NCBI RefSeq assembly: GCF_003194625.1 | Contig: NZ_QHKX01000001.1 | Span: 930,001-994,000 of the forward strand | Direction of reading: 5' to 3' | DNA: 64,000 nucleotides | Origin: Nocardioides solisilvae | Lineage (GTDB): Bacteria; Actinomycetota; Actinomycetes; Propionibacteriales; Nocardioidaceae | Made by a program: the position numbers and the translations under genes | Shown here: one piece after another, positions 16,834-25,555 of the stretch | Numbering within the stretch: position 1 is the first letter of the stretch | How the letters are laid out: every line of letters starts with the position of its first letter | The notes under the pieces: model-generated | Database searches by the model: none | Told to the model about the DNA's origin: nothing | What the model saw: only the letters and a program-made list of their open reading frames with translations

Positions 16834-18514
16834 GCGCGTCGCGCTTCTCCCGGACCAGCGCCAGCCGGGCGCGGACCTGGCGCAGCTTGCCGTCCGCGGC
16901 CCGCAACCGGGCCCGGAGCTGCTCGTTCTCCTCGTGCAGGCGGGTCAGGCCGAGGTTGGCCTCGTGCAGCTGGGTGGCGACCTGCTGGGCGTGCTCGCGG
17001 TGCTGGTGCGCCTCCGCGCGGGCGGCCTCGATCGCGGCCCGCGCGCCGGCGAAGGCCGAGCCCGGCACCAGCAGCTCGAGGTCGTCGAGGCGGGCGAGGA
17101 TCCGCGCCTTGGCCTCGTCCCACTCCTCCTCCGCGTGCGCCTCGCGGGAGGAGCCGGCGTCCCACCAGCGGTAGACGCTGGTCAGCTCCGGCACCGAGTG
17201 GACGCCGACGACGCACGCCGCGCGGACCACCATGTCCCAGTCCTCGGTGGTGTCCAGCGTCTCGTCGAAGCGCAGGGCGAGGGGGTCGAAGAGGCCGCGC
17301 GGGAACGCCACCGTCATGCACGGCGTGTGGTTGCCGCGCAGGTGGTCGGCGGCGTCGAACTCCCACGGCCACTCCAGGCGCGCCGGCTCGACGGGGCACG
17401 GCAGGGGCTCGTCGTGGGCCGGGTCCCGGCGGACGGGCTGCAGCAGCGCGACCGCGCGCAGCATCCGGCCCTCCGCCTCGGCCTCGGCGCGGTGGAAGGT
17501 CTCGACCCAGTGCTCCAGCACGGTGTCGTCGTCGTCCAGCATCACGACGTAGCGGCCGCGCGCCGCGGCGAAGCCGTCGTTGAGCGGGGCGGCCCGGCCG
17601 GGCCGCTCGACCTCGAGGACGCGGGCCCGCTCGCGCAGCCACCCGGGCTGGTCCTCGAGCAGGCCGCGGACCGCCGCGACCGCGTCGGGCTCGGCCCGGT
17701 GGCAGACCAGGAGCAGCTCGAAGTCCCGGTCGGTCTGCGCCGCCAGGCAGGCGAGCACGTCCTCGAGGGTGCGCAGCCGCGTCCCCACCGTCCGCGTCAC
17801 CACGCTGAGGAACGGCCGGTCGACCGGGGCCGTGGCGGACTCCGGCACCAGCGGGGCGGGATCCACGCCGGCGGTGCCGAGGAAGGCGTGCAGCGCGCTG
17901 CCGGGCAGCAGCGCGGGGTGGAGCGAGCCGCTGGGCCGGGGCGCCGGGACGGGGGTGGCGTCGACGGGCCGCGCCGGCAGGGGGCGGCCCTCGCGGTCCA
18001 GCCGCACGCGCCGGACGACCGTGGCGGCCGCCTCGGGGCGCAGCCGGGCGCCCGCCCGCACCGTGAGCGCCAGCAGCCGGCGTCCGGCCTTCTCCAGCGG
18101 GACCGTCCACGCGTCGCCCACCTCGGCGAAGGTGCGGGCGTCGAGCAGGGTGAGCGCGGCCGAGCACGGGGTCTCGTCCTCGTCCCGGTGGCGCGGCTCG
18201 AAGGGCAGCGCCCGGCCGTCGACCACCGTGCCGGGACGGTCGTGGGCCGCCAGCAGGCGGGCCACCGCGGCGGGCCCGGGGGCCGACGGCGCGTCGGCGA
18301 CCGCCACGAGGTCGAACTCGGCGAGCCCGAGCTCCTCCACGAGGCGCGGCGCCCAGCCCTCGTCGTCCAGGGGACGCGGCACGCTCCGCAGCTCGGGGGC
18401 CAGCGGGGAGCCGGCGTACGAGGAGCCGGCGAGCTGCTCCTGCCACGGCGCGAGGTCGGGGGCGTCGCCCTCGGGCCCCAGCAGCAGCAGGACGAGGCGG
18501 GTCGGTCGGGTCAC
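16805..18514 (-). CDS. Large GT2-family glycosyltransferase with N-terminal domain and coiled coil
   Basis: A 569-residue protein in three parts. An N-terminal domain of about 230 residues of unknown fold begins MTRPTRLVLLLLGPEG. A GT-A/GT2 domain follows with FLSVVTRTVGTRLRTLEDVL, PLNDGFAAARGRYVVMLDDD, the DxD-like DDDD, and TLDTTEDWDMVVRAACVVGV. A C-terminal coiled coil of about 90 residues ends the protein. It is clearly paralogous to the amber-split glycosyltransferase at 32897-34537, with shared blocks such as GTRL..L.D, AAQTDRD, RYV.(M/V)LDDDDTVL and VYRW. It probably adds a sugar to a surface polymer. It lies on the opposite strand, about 5 kb outside the polysaccharide cluster, downstream of the helicase gene. 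Confidence 0.85.
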   Translation of the reverse strand: MTRPTRLVLLLLGPEGDAPDLAPWQEQLAGSSYAGSPLAPELRSVPRPLDDEGWAPRLVEELGLAEFDLVAVADAPSAPGPAAVARLLAAHDRPGTVVDGRALPFEPRHRDEDETPCSAALTLLDARTFAEVGDAWTVPLEKAGRRLLALTVRAGARLRPEAAATVVRRVRLDREGRPLPARPVDATPVPAPRPSGSLHPALLPGSALHAFLGTAGVDPAPLVPESATAPVDRPFLSVVTRTVGTRLRTLEDVLACLAAQTDRDFELLLVCHRAEPDAVAAVRGLLEDQPGWLRERARVLEVERPGRAAPLNDGFAAARGRYVVMLDDDDTVLEHWVETFHRAEAEAEGRMLRAVALLQPVRRDPAHDEPLPCPVEPARLEWPWEFDAADHLRGNHTPCMTVAFPRGLFDPLALRFDETLDTTEDWDMVVRAACVVGVHSVPELTSVYRWWDAGSSREAHAEEEWDEAKARILARLDDLELLVPGSAFAGARAAIEAARAEAHQHREHAQQVATQLHEANLGLTRLHEENEQLRARLRAADGKLRQVRARLALVREKRDALKEQVERAR

Positions 18515-18544
18515 GGGCGGGGCTCCTCGGTCACGTCGGCCTCC

Positions 18545-20821
18545 TCACCGCACCACGGTCAGCAGCTGCGTGGCGCGGGTGAGCACGACGTAGAGGGTGG
18601 CACGCCCGGTCGCGGACTCGCCCTCGATCTCGTCGGGTCGGACCACGACGATGCCGTCGAACTCCAGGCCCTTGGTGTCGAGGCCGGTGAGCACCACGAC
18701 CCGGTCGTCGCCCGACGGGGTGGCGCCGGGGTCGGCGGCCGCCCTGGCCGCCCCGCGGGCGTCCTGCGCGCGCTCTGGCCAGCCGGCCAGCCAGCCGTTG
18801 ACCTCGGCGCGGCGGGCCGCCGGGACCACGATCCCGACGGTGCCGGCGACCCGGTCGGCGAGCTCCGCGACGGCCGCGCGGACCTCGCGCTCGAGGGCGT
18901 CGGCGGAGTCACCGGCCTCGCGCTCGACGGGCGCCTCGCCGGTCGACCGGACCGCCTCGGGGAGGTCGGCGTCGAGGCCGACGCGCCGGGCGTACGCCGC
19001 GGCGTACGCGTAGATCTCGGCGGAGTTGCGGTAGTTCTTCGACAGGTGGAAGGAGTGCACCTCCTTGCGCTCCAGCGCCGCCGCACGGGCGGCCTCGGAC
19101 TCCTCGGGCACTGGCCACGAAGACTGCGCGGGGTCGCCGACGATCGTCCACGACGCGGCGCGGCCGCGCCGTCCGACCATCCGCCACTGCATCGGGGTGA
19201 GGTCCTGAGCCTCGTCGACCAGCACGTGGGCGAAGGGGTCGTCGTCCAGGCGGTGCAGCGGCGGGGACCAGGCCCGGCCGCGGGGGGCGTACTCGCGGTC
19301 GGAGGCCGTGGTCAGCTCCTGCAGGTCGACGCCGCCGTCCCGGAAGGCGAGGGTGTCGTCGAGGTCGTGGTCGGCGTCGGTGCGCTGCGGCACGTCGCCG
19401 AGCAGGTAGCGCAGCTCGTCGAGCAGCGCGACGTCCTCGACGCTGAGCGCCTCCGCGGCCCCCGGACGGGTGGGCAGCAGCCCCCGGCCCTCGGGGTCGG
19501 CCTCGGCCCACGAGCGGACCAGCACGGCCTGCCGGTCGGCGTCGAGCACCCCGTCGGCGACCTTCGCGAGGAAGTCGGGGTCGCGCAGCCAGCCGAGCAC
19601 CTCGCGGGCCTCGAGCGGCGGCCACCACCGCGCGGCGAAGTCGACGAAGTCGTGGTGCGACAGCATGTCGTCGTCGAACTGCTCGCGGCCGCGCTCCCGG
19701 CCGCGCTCGCCGCGCACCTGGCGCCACATCGCGTCGAGCAGGGTGCTGGCGACGCGGGGCAGCTGCCGGTTGCGGCGGCCCTGGTTCATCAGCTGGCGGC
19801 GCAGCCGGCCCAGCAGCGCCGGGTCGAGGTGGATCGTGTCGTCGCGCCAGAAGACCTTGAACTCGCGGGGGCTGCCGGGGGCCTGCTGGCGGGCGGCCCG
19901 GCGCAGCACCTCGGCCATCACCGCGGCGCCCTTGACGTCGGCGACCGCCGGCTCGTCGTGCCGGGTGGCCCGGACCCCGTCGACCACCTCGCCGAGGGAG
20001 CGCAGGGCCACGGCGGTCTCGCCGAGGGAGGGCAGGACGCGCTCGATGTACCGCATGAAGACCCCGCTGGGGCCGACGACGAGGACGCCGCCGGTCTCGT
20101 AGCGCCGGCGGTCGGAGTAGAGCAGGTACGCCGCCCGGTGCAGCGCCACGACCGTCTTGCCCGTGCCGGGGCCGCCGGAGATCGCGACGACGCCCTTGCC
20201 GGGGGCCCGGATCGCGCGGTCCTGCTCGGCCTGGATGGTGGCGACGATCGAGTGCATCGAGCGGTCCCGGGCCCGGGAGAGCTGCGCCATCAGGGCGCCC
20301 TCCCCGACGACCGGCAGGTCGCGGTCGGTCTCGGCCAGGGCCTCGGCGTCGAGCAGCTCGTCCTCGACGCCCACCACCGTGCGGTGGTCGGACCGCAGCA
20401 CCCGGCGGCGCACGACGCCCTGCGGCGTGGCGGCGGTGGCCTGGTAGAAGACGGCGGCGGCGGGCGCGCGCCAGTCGATGAGGAGCGAGTCGCGGTCGTC
20501 GTCGCGCAGGCCGATCCGGCCGACGTACCGGGGCTCGGGGTCCAGGTCGTCGCGCAGGTCGAGGCGGCCGAAGACGAGCCCCTCGTGGGCGGCGTCGAGC
20601 TGGGCGATCCGCCGGGCGGCCTGGAAGACCATGGCGTCGCGCTCCACGAGCCCGCCCTCGTGGCCGAGGCGGGCCCGGCTGTGGCCCTCCCTCGCGAGCT
20701 CGGCGGCGGCGGCCGCCGACTTCTCCAGCTGCACGTGGACCCGGTCCACGAACGCCTGCTCGGTGGCGATCTCGCGCGCGACGAGATCCTCGGACGACTC
20801 CCCGGACAACCTGTTCCCCAC
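18545..20821 (-). CDS. helR: HelR/HelD-like RNA polymerase-associated helicase-like ATPase
   Basis: A 758-residue SF1/UvrD-like ATPase. A long N-terminal arm with EIATEQAFVDRVHVQLEKSA, then RARLGHEGGLVERDAMVFQAARR and GLVFGRLDL, matches HelR/HelD rather than DNA repair helicases. Walker A is ISGGPGTGKTVVALHRAAYL (about residue 215), Walker B-like HVLVDEAQDLTPMQW, then SKNYRNSAEIY, and motif V/VI TGLDTKGLEFDGIVVVRPDE and YVVLTRA. HelR proteins displace rifamycin from RNA polymerase and recycle stalled enzyme. A palindrome with the core CTTGCGGCAAG of the rifamycin-associated element lies 8 nt before the GTG start, supporting the HelR assignment. AGGA abuts the GTG; TTG at 20809 is an alternative start. 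Confidence 0.85.
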   Translation of the reverse strand: MGNRLSGESSEDLVAREIATEQAFVDRVHVQLEKSAAAAAELAREGHSRARLGHEGGLVERDAMVFQAARRIAQLDAAHEGLVFGRLDLRDDLDPEPRYVGRIGLRDDDRDSLLIDWRAPAAAVFYQATAATPQGVVRRRVLRSDHRTVVGVEDELLDAEALAETDRDLPVVGEGALMAQLSRARDRSMHSIVATIQAEQDRAIRAPGKGVVAISGGPGTGKTVVALHRAAYLLYSDRRRYETGGVLVVGPSGVFMRYIERVLPSLGETAVALRSLGEVVDGVRATRHDEPAVADVKGAAVMAEVLRRAARQQAPGSPREFKVFWRDDTIHLDPALLGRLRRQLMNQGRRNRQLPRVASTLLDAMWRQVRGERGRERGREQFDDDMLSHHDFVDFAARWWPPLEAREVLGWLRDPDFLAKVADGVLDADRQAVLVRSWAEADPEGRGLLPTRPGAAEALSVEDVALLDELRYLLGDVPQRTDADHDLDDTLAFRDGGVDLQELTTASDREYAPRGRAWSPPLHRLDDDPFAHVLVDEAQDLTPMQWRMVGRRGRAASWTIVGDPAQSSWPVPEESEAARAAALERKEVHSFHLSKNYRNSAEIYAYAAAYARRVGLDADLPEAVRSTGEAPVEREAGDSADALEREVRAAVAELADRVAGTVGIVVPAARRAEVNGWLAGWPERAQDARGAARAAADPGATPSGDDRVVVLTGLDTKGLEFDGIVVVRPDEIEGESATGRATLYVVLTRATQLLTVVR

Positions 20822-20828
20822 TCCTGGC

Positions 20829-20847
20829 GGCACTTGCGGCAAGTGCG
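20829..20847. promoter_or_regulatory. Rifamycin-associated-element (RAE)-like palindrome
   Basis: GGCACTTGCGGCAAGTGCG contains perfect 8-bp arms GCACTTGC/GCAAGTGC about a central G. The 11-bp core CTTGCGGCAAG is identical to the core of the RAE as I recall it (GGGGCTTGCGGCAAGGCCC), which precedes rifamycin-inducible resistance genes in actinomycetes; 14 of 19 positions match. It lies immediately upstream of the HelR-like gene. A -10-like TAGGCT (minus strand, 20855-20850) abuts it. Confidence 0.75.
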
Positions 20848-20877
20848 CAAGCCTACCGGCCGCGAGCGGCGGGAGCG

Positions 20878-22203
20878 TCAGTCGACCCGCGTGTAGGTCG
20901 CCACCCCCCAGGAGAGTCCCGGCATGGGGCCCGTCCCCTCGAAGGCGAGGTCGACCCGGCCGCCGGTCGGGACGAAGAGCGCCCCGAGACTCCCCTCGCC
21001 GCCCTGGAGCCGGGAGGCGGCCTCGCCGTCGACGGAGACCTTCGCGATGCCGCCGCGCGGGAGGCCGGAGACGAAGACCTGGGCCATGGACGGCTCCGTC
21101 ACGGGGGTGCCTCGCACGGTCCCCTGCCCCGAGTAGCCCGCCTGCGTCGTGGTCAGGGCCCACGTCACCCCGTCGACCTCGACCAGCTCGGGCACCGGCT
21201 GGCGACCGAGCCGGGTCCGGGACGGCTCGGCGATCTCGTAGAAGGAGGCAGCCAGCAGGACGTCGTCGTCGGGGTCCACCGGGTCGCCGTCGGCGTCCCG
21301 CATCCGCACCTCGACGTCGACCACGTCTCCCGGCTCGAGGGGGCCGGCGTCCGTCGCGAGCCCCTCGGGGAAGGAGGCGAACCAGGAGGTCCCCGGGTCG
21401 AAGGGGGTCCGGCGCTCGCAGCTGCTCCCCGAGTTGACGACCTCGCCGTCGAGGGAGACCTCGAGCTCGACCTCGGCGTCGTACCCGGAGCAGAAGGCCC
21501 CGAACCGCAGCGTCCCCTCGGGGACGGTGAGCCGCAGGGGCAGGGTCGACGCGCCGCGGACCGCGTCGGCGGCGACCAGCCGGTCGCCCGCCACCGTCGC
21601 CCGGAACGTCATCCCCTCGACGGTGGTGCCGGGCGGGCGCTCGTCGGCGAGCTCGTAGACGGCCAGGGCGCTCGCTCCCGGTCCGTGGAAGCGGAACGTG
21701 CCGTCGACGTCCGCCGGCACCCGCCAGAACTCGGTGAAGTCGGCTGCGGTCGGCGCGAACACCGGCCCGCCGCCCGGCACGACCACCTTCCACGCGTCCA
21801 GCTCGCCGGGAGGTGGGGTGGCCTCGTTGCCCCAGGCGATCACGCGCGGCTCGTCGGAGGGCTCGAGGTCGAGCTCGACGACGTCGTCCCCGGTCACCGA
21901 GCCGGCGTACTCGTAGGTCCAGCCCGTCGACTCCAGCGTGAGCGGGACCGCATGACCCGCCAGCTCCGCCGGGACGTCGCCGCCCGCGGGGCCGGGCCCG
22001 GAGCCGTCGGGCAGGAGGGCGGGCCCCAGCAGCGCCGCGGCCGCCACGAAGGCGCCGGCGGCCGCCCCGGCGGTGCGTCGGCGACGGGTGGCGCGGGCGC
22101 GGTCGCGGGCGGCCCCGGCGCGGGTCGCCAGCGCCGAGCGGTCGGCGCCGGCCTCGCGGGCGTGGGTGTGGAGGGTGCTGCGCAGGTCGTCGAGGGTGTT
22201 CAT
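20878..22203 (-). CDS. Membrane-anchored protein encoded with a SigE-family sigma factor
   Basis: A 441-residue protein I cannot assign to a named family. The N-terminus MNTLDDLRSTLHTHAREAGA is typical of genes following SigE-type sigma factors in actinobacteria. An Arg-rich stretch and one transmembrane helix (AAAGAFVAAAALLGPALL, about residues 58-78) follow. The remaining 350 residues would be extracellular, rich in Asp, Glu and Val, with beta-strand-like repeats such as TFRFHGPGASALAVYELADE and LRLTVPEGTLRFGAFCSGYD. It overlaps the sigma gene by 4 bp. It may act as a membrane sensor or effector for that sigma factor; no zinc-finger motif is visible, so it is not a standard anti-sigma. Confidence 0.7.
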   Translation of the reverse strand: MNTLDDLRSTLHTHAREAGADRSALATRAGAARDRARATRRRRTAGAAAGAFVAAAALLGPALLPDGSGPGPAGGDVPAELAGHAVPLTLESTGWTYEYAGSVTGDDVVELDLEPSDEPRVIAWGNEATPPPGELDAWKVVVPGGGPVFAPTAADFTEFWRVPADVDGTFRFHGPGASALAVYELADERPPGTTVEGMTFRATVAGDRLVAADAVRGASTLPLRLTVPEGTLRFGAFCSGYDAEVELEVSLDGEVVNSGSSCERRTPFDPGTSWFASFPEGLATDAGPLEPGDVVDVEVRMRDADGDPVDPDDDVLLAASFYEIAEPSRTRLGRQPVPELVEVDGVTWALTTTQAGYSGQGTVRGTPVTEPSMAQVFVSGLPRGGIAKVSVDGEAASRLQGGEGSLGALFVPTGGRVDLAFEGTGPMPGLSWGVATYTRVD

Positions 22204-22766
22204 GCCGGGGCTCCGTCCGGGCCGGTGCCGTCGATGACGGGGGAGAGGGAGGGGTCGATGCGGAGCTTGGCCAGCGCCTTGCTGGTCTGGCTCTTGACCG
22301 TGCCGGGCGAGCACTGCAGCAGCGCCGCGGTCTCGCTCACGGAGAGGTCCTCGAAGAAGCGGAGCACGACGACGGCACGCATCCGGCGGGGCAGCCGCCC
22401 CAGCGCGTGCCACAGGTCGTGGGAGTCGTCGGCCGCGCCGGTGCCGTCGGCGGACCCGGGGTCGGGCAGCCGCTCGGTGGGCCGTTCGTCGTTCCACCGG
22501 CGGCGCCACCACGAGGCGTAGGTGGTGACGAGGATGCGCCGGACGTAGGGCTCGGGGTCGCCGTCGATGCGGCGCCAGGCGGCCCACGCCTTGGCCAGGG
22601 CCGTCTGGAGCAGGTCCTCGGCCAGGGCGTGGTCGCGGGTCAGCAGGTAGGCGGTGCGCAGGAGGCCGGGGGAGCGGGCGACGACGAAGTCGTCGAAGCC
22701 CACGGCGGGGCCGGCGGCTGGGCTCACCGGCCCCTCCCGGGTCTCGTGCGCGGACGTGGCGGTCAT
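22200..22766 (-). CDS. SigE-family ECF sigma factor
   Basis: A 188-residue sigma factor of the actinobacterial SigE family. Region 2 reads GFDDFVVARSPGLLRTAYLL then TRDHALAEDLLQTALAKAWA. Region 4 reads LPRRMRAVVVLRFFEDLSVS then ETAALLQCSPGTVKSQTSKA. The region 2 motif ALAEDLLQTALAKAW is diagnostic of this group. An AGGAGG-rich stretch lies 4 nt before the ATG. It is directly coupled to a membrane protein gene. The regulon cannot be deduced from the window. Confidence 0.88.
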   Translation of the reverse strand: MTATSAHETREGPVSPAAGPAVGFDDFVVARSPGLLRTAYLLTRDHALAEDLLQTALAKAWAAWRRIDGDPEPYVRRILVTTYASWWRRRWNDERPTERLPDPGSADGTGAADDSHDLWHALGRLPRRMRAVVVLRFFEDLSVSETAALLQCSPGTVKSQTSKALAKLRIDPSLSPVIDGTGPDGAPA

Positions 22767-22816
22767 GCCCCCTCCTACCGGTCGGGGAGGGGAGGAGGTT
22801 GCCTGCTTCCTGCGCC

Positions 22817-23602
22817 CTACTTCTTGCGGTTCAGGAACGCGGTCATCGCCTCGCGGGCCTCGTCGGAGCCGAAGAGGCGGGTGCTGAGCGCCGACATCTC
22901 GTCGCCGAGCGTGTCGATCCGCTCCACCAGGGCGGCATTGAGGATCTTCTTGGTCTCGCGGATGCCCTGGTTGGCGCCCGTGGCGACGTCGGCGCAGAGC
23001 TTCGCCACGACGTCGTCGAGCTCGGCCGCCGGGACGGCCTTGGTGACCAGCCCGTACGCCGCCGCCTCGGCGCCGGTGAACGTCTCGCCCGAGAGCGCGG
23101 TCAGGGAGGCCGAGCGGGGGTCCATCCGGTGGAAGACGGTGAGGCTGATGATCGCGGCGGCGAGGCCGAGCTTGACCTCGGTGAGCGCGAAGGTGGCCTC
23201 CTCGGCCGAGACAGCGATGTCGGCGGAGGCGACGATGCCGATGCCGCCGGCGCGTACGGCGCCCAGGTTCTTGGTGACGACCACCTTGGGCATGGTCGCG
23301 ATCAGCCGCTGCAGCGCGATGATCCGCTTCGTGCCCTCCTCCATGCTGGTGGTGGCGGCCTCGGAGAGGTCGGCCCCGGAGCAGAAGACCTTGCCGGAGC
23401 TCTGCAGCAGCACGACGCGGACGGCCTCGTCGGCGGCGGCGGTCTCGAGGTGCTCGTGCAGCTCGGTGACCAGCCTGCGCGACAGCGCGTTGCGGTTGTG
23501 CGGGGAGTCGAGGGTGATCGTGGCGACGCCGTCGGCGACCACGTACGTCACGTACGGCGCGTCCGTCGCGTCGGTCGTGGCGGGGGAGGGGGAGTCAGAC
23601 AT
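22817..23602 (-). CDS. Enoyl-CoA hydratase (LiuC/AtuE-like)
   Basis: A 261-residue crotonase-fold enzyme. Oxyanion-hole segments are LDSPHNRNALSRRL and SSGKVFCSGADLSEA, then VRAGGIGIVASADIAVSAEE and FALTEVKLGLAAAIISLTVF. The TEVKLGL segment keeps the Glu that activates water. The FALTEVxLGL form is typical of methylglutaconyl-CoA and isohexenylglutaconyl-CoA hydratases. This is the hydration step missing from the carboxylase operon 12 kb upstream, so it may serve the same leucine or terpenoid pathway. A GCACA-G-TGTGC palindrome lies just upstream of the ATG. The protein ends RKK, without a targeting signal. It is monocistronic as far as seen. Confidence 0.88.
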   Translation of the reverse strand: MSDSPSPATTDATDAPYVTYVVADGVATITLDSPHNRNALSRRLVTELHEHLETAAADEAVRVVLLQSSGKVFCSGADLSEAATTSMEEGTKRIIALQRLIATMPKVVVTKNLGAVRAGGIGIVASADIAVSAEEATFALTEVKLGLAAAIISLTVFHRMDPRSASLTALSGETFTGAEAAAYGLVTKAVPAAELDDVVAKLCADVATGANQGIRETKKILNAALVERIDTLGDEMSALSTRLFGSDEAREAMTAFLNRKK

Positions 23603-23605
23603 GGC

Positions 23606-23616
23606 GCACAGTGTGC
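23606..23616. promoter_or_regulatory. Small palindrome before the enoyl-CoA hydratase gene
   Basis: GCACA-G-TGTGC is a perfect 5-bp-arm palindrome 4 nt upstream of the hydratase start and could be an operator overlapping its transcription start. Evidence is positional only. Confidence 0.25.
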
Positions 23617-23678
23617 ACGAGCGGGGACCGCCCGTGCCCGTGGAATCCCGTGCTTTCTGCTGCGACCGCCGGTCGCGT

Positions 23679-23684
23679 TACGAT
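23679..23684 (+). promoter_or_regulatory. Likely -10 element of the polysaccharide cluster
   Basis: TACGAT fits the actinobacterial TANNNT -10 and sits about 60 nt before the first cluster gene, in the gap separating it from the divergent hydratase gene. The -35 is poor. All following genes to 32.9 kb overlap or abut, so this may drive a roughly 9-kb transcript. Confidence 0.4.
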
Positions 23685-23743
23685 CACGCGTCAGGTTCTG
23701 AGCGGGACGCGTCGACCGAGCGCCGCCGAGGGGGAGTTGCTGC

Positions 23744-25555
23744 ATGTCTCCGTGGATGCGCCGGGGTGCGCTCGCCGCGTTCGACATCGTCGGGTGGGCG
23801 CTGGCCACGGCCGTGGTCCTGGGCGTGCGGCACGACTTCACGATCAACGAGGTCCAGTGGGAGTCGGTGCTCCAGTACTGGATGCTCAGCTCGCTACTGC
23901 TCCTGCTGGTCGGCTACGCCACCAAGTTCTACCGTGGCCGGTTCCTCGTGGGCTCCTTCGACGAGGCGCTGGGCCTGGCGATGCACGTGGCCGCGGTGGG
24001 GGGCGTCAGCCTCGGCGTCGCCACCGTGCTCAACGAGGCGCTGCCGCGCAGCATCCCCGTCCTGGTCCCGCCGGTGGCGCTGCTCATCTCGGCGGCCGGC
24101 CGCTGGTTCTACCGCGCGCTGCGCACCCGGCCGAGCGACGCGTCGGGCCAGGACGAGACCCGTCCCGTCCTCGTGTACGGCGCCGGCGACGCGGGCCGGC
24201 AGGTCCTTCAGCTCCTCCGGGCGGAGCGTGGCACCGCGCGGCACCTCGCCCCGGTGGGCCTGCTCGACGACAACCCGGGCAAGCGCAACCTGCGGATCCA
24301 GGGCGTCCCCGTGCTGGGCGACGGCACCCAGCTCGCCGAGGCCGCTGAGCAGACCGGCGCCCGGGCCGTGATCCTGGCGATCCCCGACGCGCCGGGCGAG
24401 TTCGTCGGCCGGGTCCAGGACGAGGCCGCGCGGGTGGGCCTCGAGTTCTTCGTGCTGCCGCGGGTGGCGGAGATGATCGGCGGGAGCGTCGACGCGAGCG
24501 CGATCCGCCCGGTGGAGATCAGCGACGTCCTCGGTCGCCACCAGGTCACCACCGACCTGGCCTCCATCGCCGGCTACCTCACCGGCAAGCGGGTGCTGAT
24601 CACGGGCGCCGGCGGTTCGATCGGCTCCGAGCTCGCCCGCCAGGTGCACGCCTTCGGCCCGGCGACCATGACGATGCTCGACCGCGACGAGTCCGCGCTG
24701 CACACGGTCCAGCTCGCCGTCCACGGCCACGGGCTGCTCGACGGCCCCGAGACCGTGCTGGTCGACATCCGCGACCGCGACAGCCTCCGCAAGGTCTTCG
24801 AGGAGCACCGCCCGGAGGTGGTCTTCCACGCGGCCGCGCTGAAGCACCTGCCGATGCTCGAGCGGTTCCCCGCCGAGGGCTGGAAGACCAACGTGCTCGG
24901 TACCCTCAACCTGCTCACCCTGGCCGCCGAGTTCGACGTGGAGCGCTTCGTCAACGTCTCCACCGACAAGGCCGCCGACGCCACCAGCGTCCTGGGGGCG
25001 ACGAAGCGCCTCGCCGAGCAGCTGACCGCCTGGCACGCCCGGGAGACCGGCCGTCCCTACATGAGCGTCCGCTTCGGCAACGTGCTCGGCTCGCGCGGCT
25101 CGATGCTCCACACCTTCAACGCCCAGATCGCGGCCGGGGGGCCGGTGACCGTCACCCACCCCGAGGTCACCCGCTACTTCATGACGATCCCCGAGGCCTG
25201 CGAGCTGGTCATCCAAGCCGGCTCGATGGGCACCGCCGGCGAGGTGATGGTCCTCGAGATGGGGACGCCGGTGAGGATCCTCGACGTGGCGAAGCGGATG
25301 ATCCGGCACTCCGGCGCCCACGGCGTGGAGATCGTCTTCACCGGGCTGCGCCCGGGGGAGAAGCTCCACGAGGTGCTCTTCAGCGACGGCGAGGTCTCCA
25401 GCGCCACCGCCCACGACATGATCCGCAGCGTGCCGGTCCCGCCGGTCGCGCCCAGTGAGGCCGCCGGGCTCGAGAACCTGCCGCGGCTCGAGGTGACCGC
25501 GGAGACGCTCCCGCCCGAGGAGCGCCGTACCGACCTGGCGGGAGGCGAGCGGTGA
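23744..25555 (+). CDS. Membrane UDP-sugar 4,6-dehydratase, PglF/CapD-like
   Basis: A 603-residue nucleotide-sugar dehydratase. About four N-terminal transmembrane helices (residues 8-115) are followed by a CoA-binding-like Rossmann domain (VLVYGAGDAGRQVLQLLRAE) and a catalytic SDR domain. The latter has VLITGAGGSIGSELARQVHA, AAALKHLPMLERFP, and NVSTDKAADATSVLGATKRL with the S-T-D-K catalytic cluster. A late FTGLRPGEKLHEVLF motif is typical of UDP-GlcNAc 4,6-dehydratases. It makes the 4-keto-6-deoxy sugar used for bacillosamine-type aminosugars. GGGGGAG lies 8 nt before the ATG. The next gene, an aminotransferase, overlaps by 4 bp and would act on its product. Confidence 0.9.
   Translation: MSPWMRRGALAAFDIVGWALATAVVLGVRHDFTINEVQWESVLQYWMLSSLLLLLVGYATKFYRGRFLVGSFDEALGLAMHVAAVGGVSLGVATVLNEALPRSIPVLVPPVALLISAAGRWFYRALRTRPSDASGQDETRPVLVYGAGDAGRQVLQLLRAERGTARHLAPVGLLDDNPGKRNLRIQGVPVLGDGTQLAEAAEQTGARAVILAIPDAPGEFVGRVQDEAARVGLEFFVLPRVAEMIGGSVDASAIRPVEISDVLGRHQVTTDLASIAGYLTGKRVLITGAGGSIGSELARQVHAFGPATMTMLDRDESALHTVQLAVHGHGLLDGPETVLVDIRDRDSLRKVFEEHRPEVVFHAAALKHLPMLERFPAEGWKTNVLGTLNLLTLAAEFDVERFVNVSTDKAADATSVLGATKRLAEQLTAWHARETGRPYMSVRFGNVLGSRGSMLHTFNAQIAAGGPVTVTHPEVTRYFMTIPEACELVIQAGSMGTAGEVMVLEMGTPVRILDVAKRMIRHSGAHGVEIVFTGLRPGEKLHEVLFSDGEVSSATAHDMIRSVPVPPVAPSEAAGLENLPRLEVTAETLPPEERRTDLAGGER

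Noticed and set aside
18545..20821. UvrD/Rep-type DNA repair helicase
   Set aside because: The long N-terminal arm, EGLVFGRLDL segment and RAE-like element fit HelR/HelD. UvrD proteins start almost directly with the Walker A motif.
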